Below are positions 8,677 to 17,538 of a stretch of DNA of 64,000 nucleotides, piece after piece. The notes below the pieces were generated by a model. It was not told the DNA's origin. It saw only the letters and a list, made by a program, of their open reading frames with translations, and ran no database searches. Position numbers and translations under genes: made by a program. How positions within the stretch are numbered: position 1 is the first letter of the stretch; the number at the start of each line of letters is the position of its first letter. Source of the DNA: Acetivibrio cellulolyticus CD2 (GTDB lineage: Bacteria > Bacillota > Clostridia > Acetivibrionales > Acetivibrionaceae); the NCBI RefSeq assembly GCF_000179595.2, contig NZ_JH556659.1, forward strand, positions 632,006 to 696,005, written 5' to 3'.

Positions 8677-9135
8677 ATGGGACGCAAGTTGAAACGTTCA
8701 AAACACGATAAAGTTTTAGCTGGTGTTTGTGGTGGAGTAGCTGAGTATTTAAATTTGGATTCAACTATTATAAGGCTTGGTTTTGTGCTTCTGACTTTCT
8801 TTGGAGGGGTAGGTCCAATTGCTTATATAGTAGGTGTATTTATAATGCCTCAGCAGGAAAGCTATAAGCCTAACAACTTTTTTGATGAAGATAAAGATAA
8901 CATAGGTGCGGAGTATGATAGTGAAAAAGACTTTACACAAGTAATGGGTGACAGTATGGACACTGGGAGTCAGGATTCTCAAAGAAGCGGAGCTTTTGTA
9001 GGCGTAAGTCTTATATTACTTGGGCTTATGTTTTTAGCAAAGCAATTTATACCCGCGATTAACTTTACGCAGTTAGTTCCTGTTTTGCTTATAGTAATTG
9101 GCATTTTTATTGTTTTCAGGAATGGGAGGAAATAG
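8677..9135 (+). CDS. PspC-domain envelope stress protein
   Basis: A 152-residue protein with an N-terminal PspC domain (RSKHDKVLAGVCGGVAEYL, then a helix ending YIVGVFIMPQQ), an acidic linker, and two more hydrophobic segments at the C-terminus (VSLILLGLMFLAKQF; LVPVLLIVIGIFIVF) of the kind found in LiaI/LiaF-like proteins. PspC-like proteins sit in the cytoplasmic membrane and take part in responses to envelope damage. AAGGAGGAAAA precedes the ATG. It lies two bases upstream of a LiaF-like gene, so the pair forms one operon. Confidence 0.88.
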   Translation: MGRKLKRSKHDKVLAGVCGGVAEYLNLDSTIIRLGFVLLTFFGGVGPIAYIVGVFIMPQQESYKPNNFFDEDKDNIGAEYDSEKDFTQVMGDSMDTGSQDSQRSGAFVGVSLILLGLMFLAKQFIPAINFTQLVPVLLIVIGIFIVFRNGRK

Positions 9136-9137
9136 AA

Positions 9138-10064
9138 ATGAGTAGAAAGGGCATAGGATTTGGGGTCTTTCTGATAGCCATTGGCATTTTAGCATTTTTG
9201 ATTCAGTTTGGTATTTTGAGTGGATCTGTTTTAATGGTATTTATAAATCATGCTGAGTTGACTGTTTCTCTAATACTTATAGTAGTTGGTATAAACATGA
9301 TTTTTAAAAAATACTCTTTTGTCAAAGTATTAACCTGGCTGGCATTTTTTGTAGTGATGATTGTATATGGAAATTACGCTGAAGTAGATGTAGAGAAAAG
9401 CAGCAATGATACAAGTAAAACTTTTGCAGTTGAACAGTATAAGGAAACGGGTAATGGTGAACTCAATCTTAGTGCTTCTGCAATTAACTTGAATGTTGGT
9501 TCAACCGATGCAAACTTGATAGATGGTATGGTTAAAAATGTAGGTATTGATCATAAAGAGAACTATAAAAACGATAATGAGACTGCAATTATAAAATTCG
9601 AAACAAACAGTAAGGATGTTTTCGAGAATTTCTTTAAGAACCTTTTTACAGCTGGTAAATTTTCTATTGACAGGAAGTGTAATTTAAATTTAAACAGTAG
9701 CGTTGTTTGGGATGTAAAAATGGACCTGGATGCTATCGATTCAGATATAGATTTGTCAGACTTAAAGGTTAAAAATTTGGATATTGATGGGGATGCAGGT
9801 AGTTTCAAACTGACATTCGGGCGGGAGTACAAAAGCACAAAAGCAAAAATAGATGCTGATGCAGCTAAGGTTGAAGTCTTCGTTCCGGTGGACTCAGGGA
9901 TAAGGGTTAAAATTGACGGAGATGCAAGCTCTACCGATTTTAATGATATAAGTCTGGAGAGAAAAGGTGAGTACTATATTTCAAAGAATTATGAAGAGAT
10001 GGATGAAAAAATTGAATTGGATGTGCAGATTGATGCAGGCAGTTTGAAGATAAGTGGTATTTAA
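9138..10064 (+). CDS. LiaF-like membrane protein with C-terminal adhesin-like beta domain
   Basis: The 308-residue protein has three or four N-terminal hydrophobic segments (GVFLIAIGILAFLIQFGIL; TVSLILIVVGINMIF; VLTWLAFFVVMIVYG). A roughly 200-residue outer domain follows, rich in alternating beta strands (LNLSASAINLNVGSTDANL; VKNLDIDGDAGSFKLTFG; VKIDGDASSTDF), typical of the DUF4097/LiaF C-terminal fold. LiaF-type proteins restrain envelope-stress signalling or report cell-wall damage. There is no adjacent LiaRS system, so its partner is unknown. The ribosome binding site GGGAGG lies inside the end of the pspC-like gene. Confidence 0.8.
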   Translation: MSRKGIGFGVFLIAIGILAFLIQFGILSGSVLMVFINHAELTVSLILIVVGINMIFKKYSFVKVLTWLAFFVVMIVYGNYAEVDVEKSSNDTSKTFAVEQYKETGNGELNLSASAINLNVGSTDANLIDGMVKNVGIDHKENYKNDNETAIIKFETNSKDVFENFFKNLFTAGKFSIDRKCNLNLNSSVVWDVKMDLDAIDSDIDLSDLKVKNLDIDGDAGSFKLTFGREYKSTKAKIDADAAKVEVFVPVDSGIRVKIDGDASSTDFNDISLERKGEYYISKNYEEMDEKIELDVQIDAGSLKISGI

Positions 10065-10137
10065 GAAACGGTGGTTGATTTGTGGTTCTTTTTCGCAGAG
10101 CATGTTTTCTGTTCGCCAAATAAGTAATAAAATATAA

Positions 10138-10178
10138 GGAAAAAATGGATGCCAGTATTAGGTATCCACTTTTTGTTT
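10138..10178 (+). terminator. Rho-independent terminator after the PspC/LiaF-like operon
   Basis: AAAAATGGAT pairs with ATCCACTTTTT with one bulged base, followed by a T-rich run. Confidence 0.65.
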
Positions 10179-10317
10179 TTTTAGTTAAATAAGTGAAATA
10201 TGAAGTTAGATTAAGGACGAGCATAATAAAATTTTAGTACAAAAATGGTATTAGATATGATAAAATGTATTTGTTGTCTAGAGGTAATTGATAATTTTTG
10301 AAAGGGAAAAATATCAC

Positions 10318-11871
10318 ATGAAGCGTTTTACGAAGCTATTTGTTAATATATTCCGCATTTATAAAAGTTTATTTGTCAATATGGCAAGGAAGCTCAATGC
10401 CTTTAATATTATGATAATTTATACTATTATAGGAGCGCTTTGGATTACGCTTTCAGACAAGGTGCTAACTTTTTTTGTAAGCGACCCTCTGAAAATGATC
10501 AAAATATCTACCTATAAGGGATGGTTTTTTGTTATATGTACTGCAGTATTGTTATACATTTTGATTGATAGCAGCACAAATGAGATAAAGAAATCAAAGG
10601 ATGAGCTCAGGGTAAGTGAAGAACGGTACAGATTGGTTATAAACAACACAACTGATGGAATGTGGGAATGGGATATAGCAAAAGACAAGATTATTTATCC
10701 TCTTGAATGGAAGAGATTACTTGGCTATAAAGATAAAGATTTCGCAGGTAATAGGACTGATATTGAACGTTTTTTACACCCAGATGATGTCATGGAGATG
10801 AGAGATTCAATATGGGAATATCTAAATGGAAAAATTCCTAAATTTAAATTGGAAATAAGAGTAAAGACTAAAATCGACGAATATGTATGGGCTCAAATAA
10901 GAGGACAGGCTATATGGGATAATGAAGGTAAACCTTCAGGAATGATAGGTACGGTTACCGATATTACTGAACGTAAAATAACCGAAGTAGCTCTGAAAAA
11001 CACAATGGAAGAGAATAAAAAGCTTCTTAATGAAGTAATTGAGTATGATAGGCTCAAGACGGAATTTTTTACAAACATATCCCACGAGTTCCGTACTCCA
11101 CTCAATGTGATACTTTCGGTAGTTCAGGTATTGTCAATTCATGAGAAGAAGGGAGAGGACACGGTTAATATTGAAAAGATAAACAGATATATGAAAAATG
11201 TTAGGCAGAATTGTTTCCGGTTGCTTAAGCTTATTAATAATATTATTGATGTAAACAGAATAGACTCGGGTTTTTTAAAATTGCAGTTAAGAAACGAGGA
11301 TATTGTTAGAATTATAAACCAAATTGTAAGTTCTGTAAAAGAATTTGTAAGTGTCAACCAGCTAAAGATCACATTTTCATCAAATGTAAAACAAAAGGTC
11401 ATGGCATTTGATGTTGATAAAGTTGAAAGATTAATGCTCAACCTTATTTCTAATTCCATTAAGTTTACCAAACCTGGGGGAGAAATATTTATAAATGTCT
11501 ATGATCTTGGTGATCTTGTAAATATTTCAGTAAGAGATACAGGTATAGGAATTGAAAAAGACAAATTACCCATTATTTTTGCTCGTTTTAGGCAGGTTAA
11601 CTCAACCCTTGTTAAAGATAGCGAAGGTAGTGGAATTGGGTTGTCACTTGTTAAATCGCTGGTAGAGATGCATAATGGTGATATAAGAGTTATCAGTGAA
11701 CCTGGTATTGGAACTGAGTTTATTATTTCTTTCCCGGCGAAAATCCTTAGTGATGAAGAAAATGAATCTATGTCAGGGGTAGCTTTTGAGTTGAAAAACG
11801 AAGGTGTTGAAAGAGCTGAAATAGAATTCTCTGATATATATATTGCTGAACAGAGTAGTACAAGAAATTAG
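10318..11871 (+). CDS. Membrane-bound PAS sensor histidine kinase
   Basis: A 517-residue kinase with two N-terminal membrane helices (about 32-52 and 68-84), a PAS/PAC domain (about 105-220: WEWDIAKDKIIYP, GTVTDITERK), a HisKA domain with phospho-acceptor His in NISHEFRTPL (about residue 256) and a complete HATPase (N box NLISNSIKF, G1 DTGIGIEKDK, G2 GSGIGLSLVKSLVEMHNG). It autophosphorylates in response to an unknown signal. No response regulator is adjacent on the same strand, so it is an orphan kinase. ATG 10318 is preferred to TTG 10288 because GAAAGGGA at 10299-10306 is well placed for the former. Confidence 0.9.
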   Translation: MKRFTKLFVNIFRIYKSLFVNMARKLNAFNIMIIYTIIGALWITLSDKVLTFFVSDPLKMIKISTYKGWFFVICTAVLLYILIDSSTNEIKKSKDELRVSEERYRLVINNTTDGMWEWDIAKDKIIYPLEWKRLLGYKDKDFAGNRTDIERFLHPDDVMEMRDSIWEYLNGKIPKFKLEIRVKTKIDEYVWAQIRGQAIWDNEGKPSGMIGTVTDITERKITEVALKNTMEENKKLLNEVIEYDRLKTEFFTNISHEFRTPLNVILSVVQVLSIHEKKGEDTVNIEKINRYMKNVRQNCFRLLKLINNIIDVNRIDSGFLKLQLRNEDIVRIINQIVSSVKEFVSVNQLKITFSSNVKQKVMAFDVDKVERLMLNLISNSIKFTKPGGEIFINVYDLGDLVNISVRDTGIGIEKDKLPIIFARFRQVNSTLVKDSEGSGIGLSLVKSLVEMHNGDIRVISEPGIGTEFIISFPAKILSDEENESMSGVAFELKNEGVERAEIEFSDIYIAEQSSTRN

Positions 11872-11880
11872 TTAATAAAA

Positions 11881-11907
11881 ATAAGTACATTTGAACTTAT
11901 GTACTTA
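11881..11907 (-). terminator. Hairpin terminator for the REC/STAS-like gene
   Basis: AAGTACAT (11883-11890) pairs with ATGTACTT (11899-11906). On the minus strand the stem is followed by a T-rich tract (complement of 11873-11882). Confidence 0.5.
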
Positions 11908-11950
11908 AGAACTTGTTCACCAAAACAGGTTATTGGTTTTATTGTTTGCA

Positions 11951-12757
11951 TTATATATCAAGTTCGGAAAGGCTAAGCTTTCCTGAATAGAGCCTTATAG
12001 GTATTGCACTATTCCTGCCAGATATATTCATTACAAAATTCTGGTTAGTTGATACCATAATACATGAACCTTCAAGATTGAGAATGCTGTTAAAAATTTC
12101 TGATATTTTACTAAAAGTATCATCTGCAATGGCTTCAAGATCTCCAAAGTTAAATACTACTTTTAGGGGCGTAATTGAAGATATCCTTTGTACACCTAAT
12201 TTAAGCGCAGTAATGTTTTTATCACACATACTTTTTGATATATTGATAACTGATATACCATCTTTACTTTCAATGAAAAACGGCCTTAGGACTGTACTTT
12301 CGGGTTTTGTCTGCTGGATGGGTGGAACTGTAGGATAGTTAATCTGGGGCTTTTGAGCGCCTGAGCAGTTGATTTCGGTTTTTGCCAGCGGGCAGGAGAT
12401 TTGTAAAACTTCATCAACAACTTCAATTACCTTTTCATAGGAAAAGGGTTTGACAATATAATGCTTTGCACCGTTTTGAAGAGCTTCAAGAATCATTAAT
12501 TTTTGGTTTAGTGCACTTACCATGATAATTTTTGCATCTGGGTAGGCTGCAATAATTTTTTTTGTCCCGTCTATTCCACTCAATATGGGCATAGTTATAT
12601 CCATAGTTACAAGATCTGGCTTGTGGGTTTCATATTCGACAAATGCCTGTACACCATTAGTTGCCTCTGCTAAAACAGTATGTCCTGCAGAGACCAGTAT
12701 GTTCCTTACATTTCTTCTTGCCATGGATGAGTCATCCACAATCAAAACAGTAGCCAT
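11951..12757 (-). CDS. CheY-like response regulator with C-terminal STAS-like domain
   Basis: About 268 residues. The N-terminal REC domain (1-125) has acidic pocket VDDSS, phospho-acceptor Asp in LVTMDITMP, the Thr/Ser switch position in IIMVSA and Lys in YIVKPFSYEKV. After a 40-residue Pro/Thr linker comes a domain of about 100 residues (GISVINISKSMCDKNI, LKVVFNFGDLEAIADDTFSKI, GSCIMVSTNQNF) whose pattern resembles an anti-sigma-antagonist (STAS) fold. It follows the CheA-like hybrid kinase by 24 bases and is presumably its target. The output is not DNA binding; a protein-protein switch is likely. ATG 12757 is chosen over an upstream GTG because AAGGGG lies eight bases before it. Confidence 0.85.
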   Translation of the reverse strand: MATVLIVDDSSMARRNVRNILVSAGHTVLAEATNGVQAFVEYETHKPDLVTMDITMPILSGIDGTKKIIAAYPDAKIIMVSALNQKLMILEALQNGAKHYIVKPFSYEKVIEVVDEVLQISCPLAKTEINCSGAQKPQINYPTVPPIQQTKPESTVLRPFFIESKDGISVINISKSMCDKNITALKLGVQRISSITPLKVVFNFGDLEAIADDTFSKISEIFNSILNLEGSCIMVSTNQNFVMNISGRNSAIPIRLYSGKLSLSELDI

Positions 12758-12781
12758 GCAATTCACCCCTTGCAGTTTATT

Positions 12782-15088
12782 TTATTTTAAAGAATTTATG
12801 AAATTTATTTCTATATTACCTTTATCCGATTCTAAAGAAGCATTCCATATTCCCGCACTTGAATGTTCAATTTTGGCTTCCTGTGAATGTAAAGTGACAG
12901 GGGTACCAAGTGTTATATAGTCTTCTATGTGAGGAATGGATTTTGAAAAGTTTCCCATAATCATATTTGTACATTCTGCCAGAACGTCTTCATTGCTTAT
13001 TTGATCTTCCTCTGGGTTTATGGGATCTAAAACAAAATAAGAAAGTATACTTTTTAGCAGATTTTTATCAGCAGTGAAAAAGAATATGCCATTAATAGCG
13101 CCTTTTATTGCAATAATGACTGAAACTTCTCTTAAAGCAAGATTTTTGACTTTCTTAACACTTTCTACGATACCATCATTAGAAAGTGATACTTGCCCAT
13201 CAAAGAAATTCTTTGTTGTATCAATAAGAGCGTTCATAAAATCAATTTCTGAGATTATAGGTAAGTCGGTACTTGATGCGTATGGAATAAGAAAAGTAAA
13301 CTTAGTTCCCATCCCCGTTGATGTATTAACTTCAATGGTTCCACCCAGTTTATCTACTTCATCTTTAACTGCGCTTAATCCCATACCTCTACCGGATAAT
13401 TCCGATATTTCGCAATTGGTTGAAAAGCCATCATAAAAAATTAAAGAGACTATTTCATGATCATTTTTATCATTAATTTCCTGTTTGGTAAAATACCCTT
13501 TTTCAACAGCAGTTTTCTTTATGAGATCAATATCTATTCCAAAACCATCATCCGTAATTGATAATTTGATTAGATTATCAACAAGCTCTACTGAACATTT
13601 GATGTTTCCAAATTCACTTTTACCTGATTTAACACGTTCATCCCAAGGCTCAATTCCATATTCCATAATGTCCCTAAATACATGGCCAAGGGATTTGGTA
13701 AATGAGCTATATTTTCCAGGATCTATGAAGAAGTCGCCACCCTCGATAACCAGCGGATTTACCTGTTTTATGAAACGGTCGGATAGTTGTAATACATAGT
13801 TTGTATATGATTTAAGTAGTTCCCTAAATTGCTTATACCTGAATTTTCTGATATCAGGTATAAGCAGGCTGTAATCTAAAGGAGAGATGAAGGACAACAT
13901 TTTGTTTTCAATATCTAAAAGCTTTTGTTTATCTATTTTCACAACTTCATTATCTTGGAAAAATGAAGCTCCAAGAACACTTTTAAGCATAAAAAGATCT
14001 TCATTGAGCCATTCGCGTAAGTTGTAAATTGATAAAAATATGTCGAGATCCTCCAAACTCATATTGTTTGAATCATTTAGCAGCTCAGACAGTTCAAACT
14101 CAAATTGATGCAGATTGGCGGGAATATTTTTAAGTCCGAACTGGCTGAAACTTCCTTTAAAAGTATGTATTGACCTATAGAGTTTTATAATAATATCCTG
14201 AATACTGTAAGAGGTGTTAATTATATCAAACATCCCGCTTTTACAGAAGTTATCATAGTCTTTGACACAATCCATAAAATCTGAGTAGTTTGTAACTATA
14301 TTAACGACCATTTTTAGCACATTTTTTTCTTCATCCATTTGTGCTTGAAGTATGCGAGTTTCTGTTATGTCTGTTAGGATTAACATAACTGCTTCAGTTT
14401 GATCCCGACTACTTATAGTTATAATTTTATAGTCCATTTGTATTTGTTTATTGTTAATCGTGGCCTCTTGTGGCAATAAGCTCAAATATGTGGCTCTTTT
14501 TGCCTGTTCTTGCTCCATTAAAACCATAGAGGTTACACTTTGTATTAGTTCTTGCTGCTCTAGATTCCCTGGGAAAATCAGTTTGGAAATATTTTCTCCA
14601 TTAATTTGACGATTGAATATTCTTTTGCACTCAAGACTATAACCCTCATCTACCACAAGATCAGCACCAAAAGTTAAAAACCCCTGTTTTGCGTTGTCTA
14701 AAAGGTTTTGGATTGATTCGGTTTTTTCAAATACCTTTCTTTCGAGTGATTCGGAAAATATATCCAGTTTTTCTTTCGAGGCTTTAAGTTCATTAAACAT
14801 ATGCGTAAGAGCGAAGTTCTTATATTCAACTTCTTTAGATTGTTTTTTTATTTCTTTAAATAAGTTTGAATAGGAATTGACGAGACTAAACCCAAGTATG
14901 CAGATGAAAATAATGCAGAGAGATGCTACAGCAATATAATTCCAGGATGTTACAGTATTGTGTAAATTCTGTAACATAATTAAAGGCAGAACGAACAGGG
15001 TAAGCGGAGCAGATAAAGTAAGTCCTGTAATTAATATTACTATTTTATATTTATTTAAGAAGGAGTCTTTCTTAGGGTTTATTTTCAT
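12782..15088 (-). CDS. CheA-like hybrid kinase: membrane segment, PAS, Hpt, HATPase and CheX-like domain
   Basis: About 768 residues. Two membrane helices (about 16-40 and 50-75) are followed by a coiled coil, a PAS-like region (IQNLLDNAKQGFLTFGADL), an Hpt domain with candidate phospho-acceptor His in RSIHTFKGSF, and a CheA-type HATPase (HVFRDIMEYGIEPWDER, ITDDGFGID, SGRGMGLSAVKDEV). The C-terminal part of about 150 residues looks like a CheX/CheC phosphatase domain (LAECTNMIMGNF). Kinase, phosphotransfer and putative phosphatase modules are thus in one chain. It lacks CheA's P5/CheW-docking domain. The downstream REC protein is the likely partner. The start at 15088 is preferred over GTG 15097 because the AAGGTG site is eight bases upstream of it. 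Domain calls are from motifs; the CheX call is the least certain. Confidence 0.8.
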   Translation of the reverse strand: MKINPKKDSFLNKYKIVILITGLTLSAPLTLFVLPLIMLQNLHNTVTSWNYIAVASLCIIFICILGFSLVNSYSNLFKEIKKQSKEVEYKNFALTHMFNELKASKEKLDIFSESLERKVFEKTESIQNLLDNAKQGFLTFGADLVVDEGYSLECKRIFNRQINGENISKLIFPGNLEQQELIQSVTSMVLMEQEQAKRATYLSLLPQEATINNKQIQMDYKIITISSRDQTEAVMLILTDITETRILQAQMDEEKNVLKMVVNIVTNYSDFMDCVKDYDNFCKSGMFDIINTSYSIQDIIIKLYRSIHTFKGSFSQFGLKNIPANLHQFEFELSELLNDSNNMSLEDLDIFLSIYNLREWLNEDLFMLKSVLGASFFQDNEVVKIDKQKLLDIENKMLSFISPLDYSLLIPDIRKFRYKQFRELLKSYTNYVLQLSDRFIKQVNPLVIEGGDFFIDPGKYSSFTKSLGHVFRDIMEYGIEPWDERVKSGKSEFGNIKCSVELVDNLIKLSITDDGFGIDIDLIKKTAVEKGYFTKQEINDKNDHEIVSLIFYDGFSTNCEISELSGRGMGLSAVKDEVDKLGGTIEVNTSTGMGTKFTFLIPYASSTDLPIISEIDFMNALIDTTKNFFDGQVSLSNDGIVESVKKVKNLALREVSVIIAIKGAINGIFFFTADKNLLKSILSYFVLDPINPEEDQISNEDVLAECTNMIMGNFSKSIPHIEDYITLGTPVTLHSQEAKIEHSSAGIWNASLESDKGNIEINFINSLK

Positions 15089-15388
15089 AATATACACACC
15101 TTGATGTGAAAAAATTTGTAAAACTACATCGTATCCAGTACTAAGGAATAGCAGCTACATTGTATGCTTTTTAGAGATTGTAGTAATTAGAACCATCTAA
15201 AACGCATTTTTAGCGCTTTTAAATAAGGAATCAGTTGTATTAAAAGGCAATTGATTATAGAGATTTTGATAAGAAACATATTATATATACTTTATATTAT
15301 ATCAGAAATATCTATATAAGGCTTATAGGTAATTAGTCCTAGTACAAATTTCTATCGATTTATGATGCTTTTGATTTAATAAATGTTC

Positions 15389-15417
15389 TTGGAATTTATT
15401 GAAAAATGTCGTATAAT
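15389..15417 (+). promoter_or_regulatory. Promoter of the ytxH-like gene
   Basis: TTGGAA (15389-15394), 17-base spacer, TATAAT (15412-15417). The expected start near 15424 rules out translation from the ATG at 15406 and supports 15469. The remaining gap 15089-15388 shows nothing I recognise. Confidence 0.65.
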
Positions 15418-15468
15418 ATTATTACTAGTCTGATTTGCATAGAAAATATCTACAGGAGGTGCTTGGAT

Positions 15469-15819
15469 ATGAAGATAAAGGATTTGCTTGAAAAAAGAAA
15501 ACAGGCAAATAAAAAGGCTGCTAAAAAGAAAACTGCCAAGAGTATTGCAGTTGGAGCAGGGGTTGGAGCGGCTGTTGGCTTGACTGCAGGAGTATTATTG
15601 GCACCTAAGTCAGGTAAAGAAACGAGAGAAGATTTAGCTGAGAATGCAAAAGTAGCAGCAGAGAAAGTTGCAGAAGGTACTAAAGTAGCAGCTGAAAAAG
15701 TAGCTGAAGGGACAAAAAAGGCTGCAGTTTTAGTTAAGGGAAAAGTAGCTGAATTAAAGAATAAGAAAGTTGAAGAAGAGCCGCAGGAAGAACTAGAAAA
15801 TGAAGTTCCAGAAAATTAA
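15469..15819 (+). CDS. YtxH-family general stress protein
   Basis: A 116-residue protein with a Lys-rich N-terminus, a glycine-zipper hydrophobic segment ending in the family signature (AVGLTAGVLLAPKSGKETRED), then an Ala/Lys/Glu helix containing a near-perfect tandem repeat AAEKVAEGTK. An acidic tail follows. YtxH proteins are small membrane-associated stress proteins of unclear mechanism. ATG 15469 has AGGAGG at 15454-15459; an in-frame ATG at 15406 lies upstream of the transcription start. It is followed by a ytxG-like gene, as in the Bacillus ytxGHJ cluster, but in reverse order and with a terminator between. Confidence 0.88.
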   Translation: MKIKDLLEKRKQANKKAAKKKTAKSIAVGAGVGAAVGLTAGVLLAPKSGKETREDLAENAKVAAEKVAEGTKVAAEKVAEGTKKAAVLVKGKVAELKNKKVEEEPQEELENEVPEN

Positions 15820-15845
15820 ATGCTTAATAAAATTTCTTAACTATC

Positions 15846-15877
15846 AGAAAAAACAAATTGATTAATTTGTTTTTTCT
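15846..15877 (+). terminator. Rho-independent terminator after the ytxH-like gene
   Basis: A 14-bp perfect stem (AGAAAAAACAAATT with its complement) around a GATT loop, with a T-rich 3' arm. Confidence 0.8.
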
Positions 15878-15881
15878 TTAT

Positions 15882-15940
15882 TTAGCCTCTTGGAGTGAAA
15901 TGAAAGAGGCAAAAACGTAGGGACTCGATATCCCGGAGTT
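15882..15940 (+). ncRNA. Structured repeat motif, copy A (unknown class)
   Basis: A 59-nt element starting TTAGCCTCTTGGAGTG, almost identical to 47417-47474. Helix 1: GCCTCTT with AAGAGGC around a GGAGTGAAATG loop. Helix 2: GGGA with TCCC around CTCGATA. GGAGT occurs twice (in the first loop and at the 3' end) and ACTC once between them, so a pseudoknot and an alternative hairpin exclude each other. It begins four bases after a terminator and lies 82 bases before the ytxG-like gene. I do not recognise it as a known riboswitch. Confidence 0.5.
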
Positions 15941-16022
15941 TTATTACTGCTGTTTATGGACTAAAACAGGAAGAAGGACTCAATTTTTGATTTAGTAAAG
16001 GTAATATATGAGGGGGTGAAAT

Positions 16023-16409
16023 ATGGATATTCTCATCAGTGTCAGAGATATAGCAAATTTTATAATTTATTCCCTAGGGGCAGCAGCTTTAATTGTGCTA
16101 ATTATTGCACTGGTTTATGTTATAAGGTTTGTCAAGCGTTTGGACAAGCTTGTTGAGAAAAATACTGATTATATCAATAAGACTGCAAGTTTGCTTCCAG
16201 AAGTTGTAGATAATATCAACGATGTATCAGTAAGTGTGAAAGATGGAATAAATAAAGCTGAACAGACTGTTGAAACTATTGAAGAATACATTTGTGAAAC
16301 AGTAACAACAGTTAGTGATACCACTGAAGGGCTATTTGATTTTATTAGTGTTGCAGGAGAAGTAGTGAAGACTATTGTTGGATTATTCCCAGTTGGAAAA
16401 AAGAAATAG
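16023..16409 (+). CDS. YtxG-like protein (DUF948 type)
   Basis: A 128-residue protein with one N-terminal membrane helix (about 14-36) and a long amphipathic helical domain with repeated hydroxyl/acidic patterns (ITNKTASLLPEVVDNINDVS-like heptads, then TVETIEEYICETVTTVSDTTEG). This matches the DUF948/YtxG family, which accompanies YtxH in many Firmicutes and is tied to general stress. The start is supported by GAGGGGGTGA just upstream. It may be transcribed with the structured repeat motif in its leader, since no promoter was identified between them. Confidence 0.75.
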   Translation: MDILISVRDIANFIIYSLGAAALIVLIIALVYVIRFVKRLDKLVEKNTDYINKTASLLPEVVDNINDVSVSVKDGINKAEQTVETIEEYICETVTTVSDTTEGLFDFISVAGEVVKTIVGLFPVGKKK

Positions 16410-16462
16410 AGAAAGAGTTTTTGGTGAATAAAAAATGCTTTTGAAAAATATAAAACAAATAA

Positions 16463-16497
16463 AAAAATAGCTATGGCGCTAGGCCATAGCTATTTTT
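16463..16497. terminator. Bidirectional terminator
   Basis: A perfect 15-bp stem (16463-16477 with 16483-16497) with A and T tracts outside, between convergent ytxG-like and zinc-ribbon genes. Confidence 0.88.
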
Positions 16498-16499
16498 AA

Positions 16500-16712
16500 T
16501 TACCATTTGCTGTTGAAATTTCTATTGCCACCGCCGAATCCTCTGTTACCGCCGCCAGAATTGCCTCTTCTTTGTTGTTTTTTTGCCTGTCTGCAAGTTG
16601 GGCATCTCTGAGGTTCATTTTGGAATCCTTTTTCCTGATAGAATGCTTGTTCTCCTTCTGTGAACACGAAATCAGCACTACAGTCCTTACATGTAAGAGT
16701 CTTGTCGGGCAT
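16500..16712 (-). CDS. Small zinc-ribbon protein with Gly/Arg/Asn-rich tail
   Basis: A 70-residue protein. TCKDCSADFVFTEGEQAFY and RCPTCRQAK provide two CxxC pairs forming a zinc ribbon of the 'probable zinc-ribbon domain' family. The tail (about 46-70) is rich in GG, RG and NR and resembles RGG-type RNA-binding tails. Such proteins are common and small in Clostridia; their role is not established, though nucleic-acid binding is likely. AAGGAGG precedes the ATG by nine bases. The gene stands alone. Confidence 0.8.
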   Translation of the reverse strand: MPDKTLTCKDCSADFVFTEGEQAFYQEKGFQNEPQRCPTCRQAKKQQRRGNSGGGNRGFGGGNRNFNSKW

Positions 16713-16992
16713 ATTAATAATCCTCCTTAATGATTTGGATTTAACCTATTCTAGACATATTCTTCCAATCTATTAAGGAGAACATGAGTCTAAATATATT
16801 AAATCTCATTACTATTTTTATTATATCACGAAATTGATAAACAAATCAATATATTTTACTTATGCAATAAAATGTAAATAATGGAAAATTTAAATATAGC
16901 TGTAAGTGACCATCCTAGAAAAGTTTGTCACCTTTTTACAGTGTTTATTCATATTAATATATAAGGAATAACTGGAGTTTAAGGGCAAATAT

Positions 16993-17511
16993 ATGTATTA
17001 TTGCAGAACATCATATATAGCTGATTATAATAGAGACGAAGCTGTGAAATATGCCATAAAATGGGCACTGAAGCGTAATCCAAGCTACTTTGACTTCGAA
17101 AAGCTTGGTGGTGATTGTACCAACTTTGCTTCACAGGTGATTTTTGCTGGAAGTGGTACAATGAACTATACCCCTATATATGGATGGTATTACATTAGTT
17201 CAGGCAAAAGAACAGCTTCATGGGCCGGTGTCAATTATCTCTTTGATTTTCTAACAGGCAATAAAGGAAGCGGGCCTTTTGCAGAGCAAGTAGATGTTAG
17301 GGATGTAAAGGCTGGCGACTTAATTCAGCTGTCTTTTGGAGGAACACCAAACTATAACCATACACCTGTTGTTATCAAAACTGGCTCAACTGCAAACCTT
17401 GACAATATCCTTATCGCTGCTCATACGGATGATAGATTTGATTACCCAATAACAAACTATAGCTGGGCAGATATAAGGTTTCTTCATATTCTTGGTGTAA
17501 GGAAGCCCTAG
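16993..17511 (+). CDS. Putative amidase-domain protein (Amidase_6 type)
   Basis: A 172-residue protein matching the 'putative amidase domain' family. YNRDEAVKYAIKWAL at the N-terminus is followed by GGDCTNFASQ with the likely nucleophilic Cys, then AGDLIQLSF, NHTPVVI with the likely catalytic His, and AAHTDDR. The fold is related to NlpC/P60-like cysteine peptidases, and a cell-wall or amide-hydrolase role is plausible. No signal peptide is seen, so either the protein acts in the cytoplasm or spore, or it leaves by another route. AAGGG lies eight bases before the ATG. Confidence 0.75.
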   Translation: MYYCRTSYIADYNRDEAVKYAIKWALKRNPSYFDFEKLGGDCTNFASQVIFAGSGTMNYTPIYGWYYISSGKRTASWAGVNYLFDFLTGNKGSGPFAEQVDVRDVKAGDLIQLSFGGTPNYNHTPVVIKTGSTANLDNILIAAHTDDRFDYPITNYSWADIRFLHILGVRKP

Positions 17512-17538
17512 TTTGGGTAATAATGCAACACTAGAAGC

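Noticed and set aside
15882-15940. Reading the repeat motif as a c-di-GMP, THF or other known riboswitch
   Set aside because: The conserved cores of those classes are missing; only generic hairpins match.
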